From positions 1 to 64,000 of the forward strand of contig NZ_JAFMST010000001.1 in the NCBI RefSeq assembly GCF_017916275.1: DNA of 64,000 bases. Reading direction: 5' to 3'. Each line of letters opens with the position of its first letter. The stretch's first letter is position 1. The notes under the pieces are model-generated. The model was not told the DNA's origin. It did not search any database and saw only the letters and a list, made by a program, of their open reading frames with translations. This document shows positions 51,253-59,918 of the stretch, in pieces. Position numbers and translations under genes: made by a program. Source of the DNA: Rubellimicrobium arenae (GTDB taxonomy: Bacteria; Pseudomonadota; Alphaproteobacteria; Rhodobacterales; Rhodobacteraceae).

Positions 51253-53358
51253 ATGAGCCTGCCTCCTGACCATCTGGATCGCGTCTACGCCGGCGTCCTG
51301 GGCAAGCTGATCGGCGTCTATCTGGGCCGCCCTTTCGAGAACTGGCGCCATTCTCGGATCATGGCCGAGCTCGGGCCGATCACCTACTTCGTCCACGACC
51401 AGCTGGGCGACCCGCTGGTCGTGACCGACGACGATATCGCCGGAACCTTCACCTTTCCCCGTGCGCTCGACGACTACCGGATGTCGCCGGATCTCACGCC
51501 CGAAGAGATCGGACAGGCCTGGCTCAATTACATCGTCGAGGGGCGATCCATCCTTTGGTGGGGAGGGGCCGGCAACTCGACCGAGCACACGGCCTGGCTG
51601 AACCTGAGGAAAGGGATCCCCGCTCCGACCTCAGGGGCGATCGCGACCAACGGTGCCACCGTGGCCGAGCAGATCGGCGCGCAGATTTTCGTCGATGGCT
51701 GGGCACTGGTCTCGCCAGGCAATCCGGCGCAGGCGGCCCGGCTGGCCCGGGCGGCGGGGTCGGTCAGCCACGACGGCGAAAGCGTGAACGCCGCCGTTCT
51801 TTGGGCCGCCATGGAAGCCGAAGCGTTCGTCAGCCGCGACATCGACCACCTTCTCGACACGGGACTGTCCTTCATTCCGAAGGACAGTCTGATCGCGCGG
51901 CTTGTCGCCGACATACGCGGGTGGGCTGCCAGCAACGAGGACTGGCTGACCACGCGCCAGCGGATCGAGGACAGCTACGGCTACGATCGATATCCGGGCA
52001 ACTGCCACGTCGTGCCCAACCACGCGCTGATGATCATGGCGCTCCTGCATGCGCCCCATGACTTCCAGCGCGGGCAGATGATCGTGAACACCTCGGGTTG
52101 GGACACCGATTGCAACGCGGGCAACTTGGGCTGCCTGCACGGCATCGTGCTCGGGTTGGAGGGGCTGGAGGCGGGGCCGGACTGGCGCGGCCCAGTGGCA
52201 GACCGGCTGCTGCTGTCGAGCGCGGATGGCGGCAACTCGATCAATGATGCGGTCAAGGTGGCCTGCTGGCTGACGAACCTTGGTCGCCAACTCGCGGGAG
52301 AGGGGCCGCTGCCTGCGCCCAAGGACGGAGCACAGTTCCACTTCTCGCTGCCCGGATCGGTGCAGGGCTTCCGTCCGCAACCGTCGCCTGCTGCCATTCA
52401 TGGCCTGCGCGTGACCGGGACGGGGCAGGCCCTGGCGCTGGATTACGACGCCTTGGCCCCTGGCCTTGAGGCCGCGGCCATCACTCCGGTCTTTACCCCG
52501 CCCGACATCCTGAGGATGCGGACCTACGAACTGATGGCGACGCCACGAGTCTACCCCGGGCAGCGGCTCTTCGCCTCGGTCACGGCTCAATCCGACAACA
52601 GTGGCGTCGTCGAGGCACGGCTCCGGCTACGGCACTACAATGCACGGGACGCTCTGGTGTCGCTCGATGCCGAGGACTCGGCGCTTCTCGTGCCGGGACG
52701 CTCGGCGGACCTGTCCTGGATCATCCCGGACCTGGGCGGCCAGCCGGTGGCCGAAGTGGGTGTCGTGCTCACCTCGCCTGCGGGTCGATCCAGCGGCCGG
52801 GTCCTCGTGGACCGGGTCGGCTGGACAGGTGCCCCGCACCTGACCCTGGCGCGGCCCGTGGATGGCGGCGAGTTCTGGCGGCGGGCCTGGGTCAACGGGG
52901 TGAGCATCTTCTCGACAGCCTTTCCGCAGGATTTCCGCATCAGTCAGGATCGTGGCCGAGGCCTGATCCTGCATGGCACCCGGGAGTGGACCGACTACGC
53001 CGTCGAGGCCGACCTGATCTGGCATCTGGGGGAGCAGGCTGGCGTCGTGGTGCGGGCCCAGGGTCTGCGGCGCTGCTACGAAGCCCGGATGACACGGACC
53101 GGCGAGCTTCAGATCGTTCGGTGCCGTGACGCGGACGAAGAGGTGCTGGCCGCTGCACCGTGCCCGGTCCCGTTCGAGACAGCCCTGACGCTGAGCCTGA
53201 CCGCGAAGGGAGATCGGATTTCTGCTACCTTGGGCGAGGTGACGGTCCAGGCCCGGGATGACGGACCACTGGCGTTCCGGGACGGAGCTCTGGGGCTCTC
53301 CGTCCACGAGGGCGCTCTTTCCGCCACCCGCATCCACGTCACGTCTGCCCCTGGCTGA
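51253..53358 (+). CDS. ADP-ribosylglycohydrolase-family protein with C-terminal beta-sandwich/lectin-like region
   Basis: About 701 residues. Residues 1-350 form the ARH (DraG-like) fold with its di-metal ligands: VVTDDDIAGTF (58-61), VSHDGESVN (173-175) and GWDTDCNAGN (284-290). Family members hydrolyse ADP-ribose or other ribosyl bonds. Residues 350-560 look like a beta-sandwich, and 560-701 resemble a concanavalin-like domain (WTDYAVEADLIWHLGEQAGV, GALGLSVHEGALSATRIHV). The ARH domain alone is normally about 300 residues. GGGGAG six bases before ATG 51253 decides the start; ATG 51247 is too close. Divergent from the GH172 operon with shared-style operators, suggesting a glycosidase role on furanosides. 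Confidence 0.82.
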   Translation: MSLPPDHLDRVYAGVLGKLIGVYLGRPFENWRHSRIMAELGPITYFVHDQLGDPLVVTDDDIAGTFTFPRALDDYRMSPDLTPEEIGQAWLNYIVEGRSILWWGGAGNSTEHTAWLNLRKGIPAPTSGAIATNGATVAEQIGAQIFVDGWALVSPGNPAQAARLARAAGSVSHDGESVNAAVLWAAMEAEAFVSRDIDHLLDTGLSFIPKDSLIARLVADIRGWAASNEDWLTTRQRIEDSYGYDRYPGNCHVVPNHALMIMALLHAPHDFQRGQMIVNTSGWDTDCNAGNLGCLHGIVLGLEGLEAGPDWRGPVADRLLLSSADGGNSINDAVKVACWLTNLGRQLAGEGPLPAPKDGAQFHFSLPGSVQGFRPQPSPAAIHGLRVTGTGQALALDYDALAPGLEAAAITPVFTPPDILRMRTYELMATPRVYPGQRLFASVTAQSDNSGVVEARLRLRHYNARDALVSLDAEDSALLVPGRSADLSWIIPDLGGQPVAEVGVVLTSPAGRSSGRVLVDRVGWTGAPHLTLARPVDGGEFWRRAWVNGVSIFSTAFPQDFRISQDRGRGLILHGTREWTDYAVEADLIWHLGEQAGVVVRAQGLRRCYEARMTRTGELQIVRCRDADEEVLAAAPCPVPFETALTLSLTAKGDRISATLGEVTVQARDDGPLAFRDGALGLSVHEGALSATRIHVTSAPG

Positions 53359-53461
53359 GTGGCTCTGCGGCAGGAGGCGGGCACGTTCCAAGATCAGTCG
53401 GTGGGCCAAGCTGCGCGAGAGCGACGGAGCTATCGGCTGCCGGCGATGCCGAGGCGCCCAA

Positions 53462-53521
53462 GAGACGGGCGGGCGCCCTTGTCCGGATCGGCTCGGGCCG
53501 ACAGGATCGGGCTCCCGTCTC
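53462..53521. terminator. possible terminator structure between convergent genes
   Basis: GAGACGGG (53462-53469) and CCCGTCTC (53514-53521) are exact complements enclosing 44 bases with smaller GC stems. It spans the end of the MBL gene; speculative. Confidence 0.3.
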
Positions 53522-54464
53522 AGCCCTCGTCTGAGCTCATGGCCTTTGCCAAGGCAGCCACGGCCTCGGGCATGATGACAATATGAAAGCTGTCGAGCGC
53601 AAGGTTCCAGGGTGTTTCCCCCATCCTCTCGCAGGCAAGGTGCAGGGCCTCAATGTCCCGGACGCCGAGGGGCAGGGGATGCTCGTCGGGTTGCCAGGTC
53701 GCGCCGAGCGGGTAGGCCAATCCTGGCGTTCGCGTCATCTCGATGTGGTGGCCGAGGGCCATTCGAACAGTGTGGCGCGCGGTAAAGTCACGGAGGCGCC
53801 GGGCGCTCGCGCGGAAGGCGGGCCAGTTCCTGACCGTCAGGAGGCCGGGATACAAGAGGTCGCCCGTCAGAAGGATCCCGGTGCGTTGATCGAAGACGGC
53901 GATGTGGGTCGGCTCGTGGCCGGGGATGGCGAATACCGTCAGTCGGCGGTCGCCCAGATCGTGATCGGCCTCCCCATGTGGCCAATCCGTAAGGTTCCAG
54001 AAGGCCTGCACCTCGGGAAGAGAGAGCCCGACCAAGGTGGTGTCGGGCCGATCGGTGAACTGGGCATCCCAGAAGATGTGATCCCGGTGGCCGTGGGTAT
54101 GAGCGACGATCAGGTGAAGGTTCCGGCCCCGCGGATGGTCGGAAAGCAGCTTGTCGACGGTCTGACGAAGAGGAAGCACCTGGTGGGCCGATCCGCTGTC
54201 AGGTGGCGCGCCGGTGTCGAACAGGATGGCTCGTTCCTGTCCCACGAGAAGGTAGATGAAATTGGCTTCGAAGCTGAAGCATTTGGAGATCCGCAGGATG
54301 AAGGAGTCCGGGTCGTAGGCCACCACCTGAATGAGCGGATCGGTGCACCGGGCGCAGTCGGGGGCGCCATGGATCCAGCGGATCGAGGCGAGGTCGCCAT
54401 CCTGGGGGGCCGTGGTGAGCGGGAAGGTCAATGGCGTCGCAGCTCCGATCGGGGTCTTTGCCAT
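53520..54464 (-). CDS. MBL-fold metallo-hydrolase
   Basis: 314 residues. The metal-binding motif is VAHTHGHRDHIFW (HxHxxxH-like with H-G-H-R-D-H), followed by FAIPGHEPTHIAVFD and the late LGHHIEMTRTPG. ILFDTGAPPDSG precedes the motif as in lactonase- or glyoxalase II-like members. Two mobile segments near the N-terminus (GAPDCARCTDPLIQVVAYDP) are not assigned. Convergent with the ARH gene. Substrate unknown: thioester, lactone or phosphoester hydrolysis are all possible. Confidence 0.88.
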   Translation of the reverse strand: MAKTPIGAATPLTFPLTTAPQDGDLASIRWIHGAPDCARCTDPLIQVVAYDPDSFILRISKCFSFEANFIYLLVGQERAILFDTGAPPDSGSAHQVLPLRQTVDKLLSDHPRGRNLHLIVAHTHGHRDHIFWDAQFTDRPDTTLVGLSLPEVQAFWNLTDWPHGEADHDLGDRRLTVFAIPGHEPTHIAVFDQRTGILLTGDLLYPGLLTVRNWPAFRASARRLRDFTARHTVRMALGHHIEMTRTPGLAYPLGATWQPDEHPLPLGVRDIEALHLACERMGETPWNLALDSFHIVIMPEAVAALAKAMSSDEG

Positions 54465-55014
54465 TCTTGGTCAGACGAGGCGTCGGGGGCAATGATCGCG
54501 TGACCGGGGGCGTGGTTCGGACAAGAGGTCCGGGAGCCGGATCGGCGTCCTGAGGTGATGCCCAAGCCAGGGCTGACAGGCTGAGCCAAGGTCGCCGAGG
54601 ATGAAGCGCCAGCTGCGGCCAGGCAGGCCGGATGGTATCGGCCCGTTCCGCTTCCGGCCCAAGGACCGGCAACTGCGCGGATGCGAGGAGCAACGAATCC
54701 CACGCTCGCGCCGAAGGTCTCGTTCAGGAAGAACGCCGAATGCATCGGACATGGAACAATCGGGCCTGAACAAAGCACCCTGGGCCCCGATCGGCCCGTT
54801 CGACTGGAGCGGTGTTGGAGTGGCTGACTTCAGCCGGACGCTGTTCGGCGACGGCCTGCGAGACGGCTGGCGCACATCACAACACTCGCTGCCGGTTCGG
54901 ATGATGTTCGCAAGCGGTCCGCAAGGCGCGCCAGAATGCTCGCGCGCCTGCCCCGCCGGACATGCCAGGGCCGCCCGGCCCTGTGATGGCCACCTTGGCC
55001 ATCATCTCGGCCCG
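54465..55014. other. intergenic stretch, no gene recognised
   Basis: It holds the PPK2 downstream hairpin (54966-54983) and probably the MBL gene promoter. Several open frames cross it, but none has an SD site, family resemblance or normal codon bias. Confidence 0.5.
54966..54983 (-). terminator. terminator hairpin after PPK2 gene
   Basis: CAGGGCC (54966-54972) and GGCCCTG (54977-54983), a 7-base stem with a 4-base loop, 32 bases beyond the leftward stop. No T-run. Confidence 0.5.
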
Positions 55015-56169
55015 TCATCCGCGCCGACGCGGCATCAGGCTCCTGATCCGTTCACGCCAACCCTGGCTTGGAGGTGCAACCGGCGGTTCGGGGGCTGGGC
55101 TGCCTGCGCCCGGAGTTCCCGGTGCCGGGTTGCGCTCGGTGACCAGTCGCACGAGTTCGGCAGGAACCTCGGGCGATGTCGGGGTCCTGCGCTGATGCGC
55201 CGCCGCCAGAGCTGGCGAAGCCGCCAGGGGGTATCGCTCAGGCACATAAAGCTCGCGCGGCAGCACGGCGCGTTCGTAGTCGGCGTTGTAGACCCGCTCG
55301 GGAAGCTGAATCTCCTCGTGCGGAGCCTCGCCGCAGGGGATCAGGCTCAGGAGATGGGCGATGCAGTTCAGCCGGGCCCGTCGCTTGTCGTTGCCTTCCA
55401 CGATATACCAAGGCGCCTCGGGGATGTTGGTTCGGTCGAACATCTCCTCCTTGGCCTTGGTGTAGTCCTCCCAGCGCACCCGGCTTTGCAGGTCCATCGG
55501 TGAAAGCTTCCACTGCTTGAGGGGGTCGTGGATGCGCACCAGGAAGCGCAGTTGCTGCTCCTCGTCGGTGATGGAGAACCAGTACTTGATGACCCGGATG
55601 CCCGATCGCACCAGCATGCGTTCGAACTCGGGGACGTCGCGGAAGAACTGCTCGACCTGATCCTCGTCGGCAAAGCCCATGACCCGCTCCACGCCGGCGC
55701 GGTTGTACCAGGAGCGGTCGAAGAGCACGATCTCGCCGCCTGCGGGCAGGTGGGGAACGTAGCGCTGGAAGTACCACTGCGACCGCTCGCGGTCCGAGGG
55801 GGCGGGCAGGGCCACCGTGCGCACCACGCGGGGGTTGAGGCGCTGGGTGATGCGCTTGATCACCCCGCCCTTGCCGGCTGAATCGCGCCCCTCGAACAGG
55901 ATGACGACCTTCTCCTTGCGGTGGACCACCCAATCCTGGAGCTTGATGAGTTCGGCTTGCAGCCGGAGTAACTCGGGGAAGTAGACGGAGCCGGGCAGTT
56001 CGTCGGGATGGGCGCTGCGGTACATCTCGGCGATGCGCTGCGAAAGAATGACGTCGTCAAGCTCGAGCTCGGGGTCGTCGTTCCCGTCCACGACGTCGGC
56101 CAGTTCGTCCAGCAGCCAGTCCTCGGGCTTGCCCTTCCAAAGTTTCGCGGGGGCAGGGCGGTCAGGCAT
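55015..56169 (-). CDS. polyphosphate kinase 2 (PPK2)
   Basis: 384 residues, one PPK2 domain. ILFEGRDSAGKGGVIKRIT is the Walker A loop, LFDRSWYNRAGVERVMGF the Walker B region, and WKLSPMDLQSRVRWEDYTKA the lid. It transfers phosphate between polyphosphate and nucleotides, in class I usually making GTP or ATP from the diphosphate. The tail (last ~60 residues) is Pro/Ala-rich and ends very basic (RERIRSLMPRRRG), unlike the compact family end. Start at 56169 with GGAG upstream, inside the palindrome GGAGATCTCC. It follows the GNAT gene by 60 bases. Confidence 0.92.
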   Translation of the reverse strand: MPDRPAPAKLWKGKPEDWLLDELADVVDGNDDPELELDDVILSQRIAEMYRSAHPDELPGSVYFPELLRLQAELIKLQDWVVHRKEKVVILFEGRDSAGKGGVIKRITQRLNPRVVRTVALPAPSDRERSQWYFQRYVPHLPAGGEIVLFDRSWYNRAGVERVMGFADEDQVEQFFRDVPEFERMLVRSGIRVIKYWFSITDEEQQLRFLVRIHDPLKQWKLSPMDLQSRVRWEDYTKAKEEMFDRTNIPEAPWYIVEGNDKRRARLNCIAHLLSLIPCGEAPHEEIQLPERVYNADYERAVLPRELYVPERYPLAASPALAAAHQRRTPTSPEVPAELVRLVTERNPAPGTPGAGSPAPEPPVAPPSQGWRERIRSLMPRRRG

Positions 56170-56229
56170 GGAGATCTCCGAAGGAAGCGCGTGTGAAAGG
56201 GGCAAAGGGCCGACGCAGGCATGTGCGGG

Positions 56230-56796
56230 TCATGAGATCGCCCGCAGGACGGGGCCTGTGACGTCGGTCCAGGCGCCCTCGCGCAGGTTCAGGCCCAGGA
56301 TGCGTTCGGGGTTGGTGGGCGGCGGCATGGCCACGCCGGCGAGCCGCTGAAAGCCGAAGCGGCGGTAGTAGGGCAGATCGCCCACCAGCAGCACCCGGCT
56401 CCAGCCGCCCTCGCGCGCCAGCTCCAGCGCCCGCAGGATCAGCATGGCCCCCAGCCCCTCGCCCTGGCGCGTGGGGTGCACGGCCACCGGACCCAGGAGC
56501 AAGGCCCACCTGCGCCCGCCCGCCGCCGCGACGCGCACCGGCCAGTTGCGGATGGCCCCCGCCAGCGCCCCCTCGCCGTCGCGCGCCACCAGGCACAGCG
56601 CCGCCACCGGCGCCACCCCCTCGCGCAGGCGGTAGGACGACAAAGCCTCCCGCCCCGGCGCAAAGCACAGGTCCAAGAGCGCCTCCACCTCCCACCAGTC
56701 GTCCGCCGTCTCCTCGGCGAGCCGATACGCGCAGGGGCCGGTCGTGGGGGACAGGGGCACGCGTTCGGCGCGGGGCATCGGGCGGGCCAAGCTCAT
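56230..56796 (-). CDS. GNAT family N-acetyltransferase (YhbS-like)
   Basis: 188 residues. LLLGPVAVHPTRQGEGLGAM is the acetyl-CoA binding motif A, preceded by GALAGAIRNWPVRV, and VLLVGDLPYYRRFGFQRLAG is the late motif of YhbS-type proteins. The acceptor is unknown. A GGCAAGG site lies a few bases before the ATG. Probably co-transcribed with PPK2. Confidence 0.88.
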   Translation of the reverse strand: MSLARPMPRAERVPLSPTTGPCAYRLAEETADDWWEVEALLDLCFAPGREALSSYRLREGVAPVAALCLVARDGEGALAGAIRNWPVRVAAAGGRRWALLLGPVAVHPTRQGEGLGAMLILRALELAREGGWSRVLLVGDLPYYRRFGFQRLAGVAMPPPTNPERILGLNLREGAWTDVTGPVLRAIS

Positions 56797-57061
56797 GACC
56801 TTGCCCTTGGCGCGGGTTCGGCCGGGCGGATGTCGGGATCGGAGTCCAGGCGAGCCGCGGACCCGGTGACCTGTCTCGCGCTATATCCGGCATATGAGTC
56901 GCGATCCTTAACCATGGAGCAGTCGTGGCCGAGGATCATGACAAGGTCTCCAGGTCGGCGAGGCCATAACCGTCTTGTTTGACAGGGATATGACACCGGT
57001 CCCGGCGCGGCAGGGCCTTGGTGAAGCTGCCGCGGTGGCCCTCGAGACGATCGGGATGGCG

Positions 57062-57418
57062 CTATCGCCCCCTCCGTCCCGAGCCCTTGACCCGCCGTTC
57101 CTCCAGCCTCTTGAGCGTCCTGGGATTGTGATAGCTGGGCAGGCCCGTCTCGTCCGCCAGCCCCAGGTTCGGGAAGGCGTGCAAGAAGCGCATCATGTGG
57201 TCCGCGCGCCGGAAGTAGATGGCCAGAGCCTCCGCTTCCAGCGTCTCGGCGTCGTGATGGGCGAAGTTGTCCTCGCCCACCTCGTTGCGCAGCCAGCGCA
57301 ACACTTCGATCAGCACCGGGCCCAGGCCCAGGGCCGGAACATGGAGCTTGACCCGCAAGGGGAAGGCGGCGTCGTCCAGGACGCGGGGGGTGGCGCTGCG
57401 CTGCGGCATAAGCGGCAT
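57062..57418 (-). CDS. hypothetical protein of 118 residues
   Basis: The frame has the strong third-position GC bias of real genes in this window and ordered sequence (PALGLGPVLIEVLRWLRNEV, LAIYFRRADHMMRFLHAFPN), ending in a basic tail. I do not recognise a family. Two in-frame ATGs (57418 and 57409) lie close together, with no clear SD site at either. Predicted soluble and mostly helical. It stands alone on this strand. Confidence 0.6.
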   Translation of the reverse strand: MPLMPQRSATPRVLDDAAFPLRVKLHVPALGLGPVLIEVLRWLRNEVGEDNFAHHDAETLEAEALAIYFRRADHMMRFLHAFPNLGLADETGLPSYHNPRTLKRLEERRVKGSGRRGR

Positions 57419-57841
57419 GTAGGAGCGGAGCGGACGCGGGAAAGAAGCCGGCCCAGCACCGATCCGATATTTCGCGGCCGATCGCCGACCGGGAGAACCC
57501 CGCCTGAGCGTTCAACCGCGCATCAGGCGCACGCCGAGGAACTGACTTGTTTCGCTAAAGCCAGCGCCGGATGGACTCGACCTTTCTGCCTCCTTCAGGC
57601 TCCGCGTCCCTGCCTGCCTACGGCTCGCAACCCGCTCGAACCGTGGATTGCTGACGCCGCATCGGAAGCGGCTCATCTGATGCCCTCTGCAAGGGACCGC
57701 ACGGGGCTCCGACCTCCCGCAGGACCTTGTCATCGGGTCTCGTCCCATCCGCACCCGGGCCCCTAGGACTCAGCCTGGCGGCGCGAGTGGACTCCTGGCG
57801 CGGTTGGTGCTCATCTCGCGCCAAAGCGCAGGAGGGGTGGA
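57419..57841. promoter_or_regulatory. intergenic region upstream of isomerase gene; leader inverted repeat
   Basis: No gene recognised. Near its right end TGGCGCG (57796-57802) and CGCGCCA (57817-57823) can form a 7-base stem, ending seven bases before the AGGAGGGG ribosome-binding site. It may be an operator or a leader hairpin affecting translation. Confidence 0.35.
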
Positions 57842-58657
57842 GTGAGCGATCTCAAGATAGGCTGCCAGACCTACACCTGGGAGATGCTGGGCCCGGACTG
57901 GCGGGGTCGCCCGGACGAATTGATCGATGCGATCGCTGCGGCGGGCTACGCGGGGATCGAGATCACCGACAACATGATCGGGCACTACCGTGAGGACCCG
58001 GACGGGTTTGCGCGGGCGCTCGATGGGCGCGGGCTCGCGCTGGCCGCCCTCGCGGTGGTCTCCCCGACCGGCTTCACCGAGATCGATCAGGAGAAAGCCG
58101 ACGTCGAAGCTCTTCGCCCGTGGGTGGACTTCGCCGCACGATTCCCCGGGGCGGTCATCTCCTTGGGATCGGCTACTGTCGTGAGCGACGGTCCCCGGGA
58201 GGACAAGTTCGCCGTGGCGGCCGCGATCTACAACCGGGTAGCGCAGGTCGGCGCGGCGGCGGGCGTAGAGGTCGCCGTCCATCCAAGCTCCCACCACAAC
58301 ACGCTTCTCCTCACGCGGGAGGATTACGATCAACTCTTCGGCCGTCTGGACGGCGATCTGGTCGGCTGGGTTCCGGACACCGGCCACATCCTGCGCGGCC
58401 ATGCGGACATGCTGGACACGCTGCGCACCTACCGCGACCGCATCCGATACCTCCACCTCAAGGATGCGGACGCACAGGGCCATTGGGCCATGCTGGGGCA
58501 GGGCCTCTGCGATATCCAGGCGGTTCTCGGAATCTGCGAAGGCGCACCGCGATTCAACGGCTGGGTGGTGGTCGAGGAGGAATCGGACGAAGCCGCCGCC
58601 GATCCCGCCGCCGCCGTGAAGCGCAATCGCCGAACGATGGAGAGCCTCGGGCTCTGA
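57842..58657 (+). CDS. sugar phosphate isomerase/epimerase (IolE/xylose-isomerase-like TIM barrel)
   Basis: 271 residues, GTG start with AGGAGGGG upstream. The TIM-barrel AP-endonuclease-2 pattern is seen: LKIGCQTYTWEM, GYAGIEITDNM, VAVHPSSHHNTLL, GWVPDTGHILRGH (metal ligands) and RIRYLHLKDADAQGHWAML, with GWVVVEEESDE at the end. Members act as inosose dehydratase, sugar epimerases or 3-keto-glycoside lyases. A Gfo/Idh/MocA dehydrogenase follows, the usual pairing in inositol or keto-sugar catabolism. Confidence 0.9.
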   Translation: MSDLKIGCQTYTWEMLGPDWRGRPDELIDAIAAAGYAGIEITDNMIGHYREDPDGFARALDGRGLALAALAVVSPTGFTEIDQEKADVEALRPWVDFAARFPGAVISLGSATVVSDGPREDKFAVAAAIYNRVAQVGAAAGVEVAVHPSSHHNTLLLTREDYDQLFGRLDGDLVGWVPDTGHILRGHADMLDTLRTYRDRIRYLHLKDADAQGHWAMLGQGLCDIQAVLGICEGAPRFNGWVVVEEESDEAAADPAAAVKRNRRTMESLGL

Positions 58658-58726
58658 CGAGGTGGCGATCCGCCTGCGCCGCCGGGGGCGGTGCGATCTC
58701 GAAACCTTCAGGAAAATGGACTGGAC

Positions 58727-59887
58727 ATGACAAGGATCGGCGTCGGAGTCATCGGCTGCGGCAATATCTCGGCCACCTATCTCCGCAACGCGCGCCTGTT
58801 CGCCGGGATCGAGCTTGTCGGTTGCGCCGACCTCATGCCCGAACTGGCCGAGGCCCGCGCGCAGGAATACGGCGTCCGCGCCATGACGGTCGAGGACCTG
58901 CTGGCGTCACCCGAGATCGGGCTGGTGCTGAACCTCACCGTTCCTCGGGCGCACTACGACGTGACGCTCTCGGCCCTATCGGCGGGCAAGCATGTCTTCA
59001 CCGAGAAGCCCTTGGGCGTCACCGCCGATGAGGGCCAGAGGCTGGTCGACGAAGCCGAAGCGCGGAACCTGGCGATAGGATCGGCGCCGGATACCTTCCT
59101 GGGCGCCGCCGGACGCCACGCGCGGCGGCTGGTGGACCAGGGCGCGATCGGGCGGCCGGTCGTCGGGACCGCCTTCATGATGGGGCGCGGCATGGAGCAC
59201 TGGCATCCCAACCCGCAGTTCTACTACCAGCCCGGCGCGGGCCCGGTCCTCGACATGGGACCCTACTACCTGACCATGCTGGTGAACCTGCTGGGGCCGG
59301 TTGCTCGGGTTTCGGCATTGGCCGGGCAAGGGCAGGATGAGAGGCTCATCACCGCCGAGGGACCGCTCAAGGGCACCACCTTCCCGGTCGGAACCCCGAC
59401 CAGCGTTCTTTCGCTTCTCGAGTTCGCGAGCGGTGCCATGGTCACATTCGGGGCGTCCTGGGACGTCTTCCGGCACTCGAACCACCCCATCGAGCTGCAT
59501 GGCACGGACGGCTCGCTCCGGCTGCCCGATCCCGACACGTTCGGCGGGATCGTCTCGGTGTCGTCCCGGGGTGCGGACTGGGTCGATCACGACACGGCCG
59601 GGGACCTTTACGGGGCCGTCAACTTCCCCTTGGCAGAGCCGCGGATCGCCAACTACCGCGTTCTAGGCGTGGCCGATCTGGTCCGGTCGCTGCAGGCCGG
59701 AACCGCGCCGCGGGCGTCGGGGCGCCTCGCGTTGCATGTGCTCGAGATCATGGAAGCGATCCTCCGGTCGGGCGCCCAAGGCGAATGGGTTCGGCTGGAG
59801 ACGCGGGACGTGCAGCCCGCGCCGCTCCCAGAGGAGGAGGCCGCCGCGCTGCTCGGTCCGCAAGAGGCCGACGCCAAGGCCCGGTGA
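58727..59887 (+). CDS. Gfo/Idh/MocA family oxidoreductase
   Basis: 386 residues. GVGVIGCGNISATYLRNARL is the NAD-binding motif, AGKHVFTEKPLGVTADEG holds the conserved Glu-Lys-Pro with catalytic Lys, and VLDMGPYYLTMLVNLLGPVA is the D-x-G-x-H/Y region of the C-terminal domain. The acidic tail is Ala/Glu-rich. Start at ATG 58727 with AGGA upstream; ATG 58691 adds a non-family leader. It probably oxidises a cyclitol or sugar, with the isomerase 69 bases upstream acting on the keto product. Confidence 0.9.
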   Translation: MTRIGVGVIGCGNISATYLRNARLFAGIELVGCADLMPELAEARAQEYGVRAMTVEDLLASPEIGLVLNLTVPRAHYDVTLSALSAGKHVFTEKPLGVTADEGQRLVDEAEARNLAIGSAPDTFLGAAGRHARRLVDQGAIGRPVVGTAFMMGRGMEHWHPNPQFYYQPGAGPVLDMGPYYLTMLVNLLGPVARVSALAGQGQDERLITAEGPLKGTTFPVGTPTSVLSLLEFASGAMVTFGASWDVFRHSNHPIELHGTDGSLRLPDPDTFGGIVSVSSRGADWVDHDTAGDLYGAVNFPLAEPRIANYRVLGVADLVRSLQAGTAPRASGRLALHVLEIMEAILRSGAQGEWVRLETRDVQPAPLPEEEAAALLGPQEADAKAR

Positions 59888-59918
59888 GCGCCTCCCCGTC
59901 GCCCCCAAGGCCGTGCGC

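Noticed and set aside
54601-55503. Open frame of 300 codons on the plus strand
   Set aside because: Half antisense to PPK2, the rest low-complexity; no SD site or family similarity.
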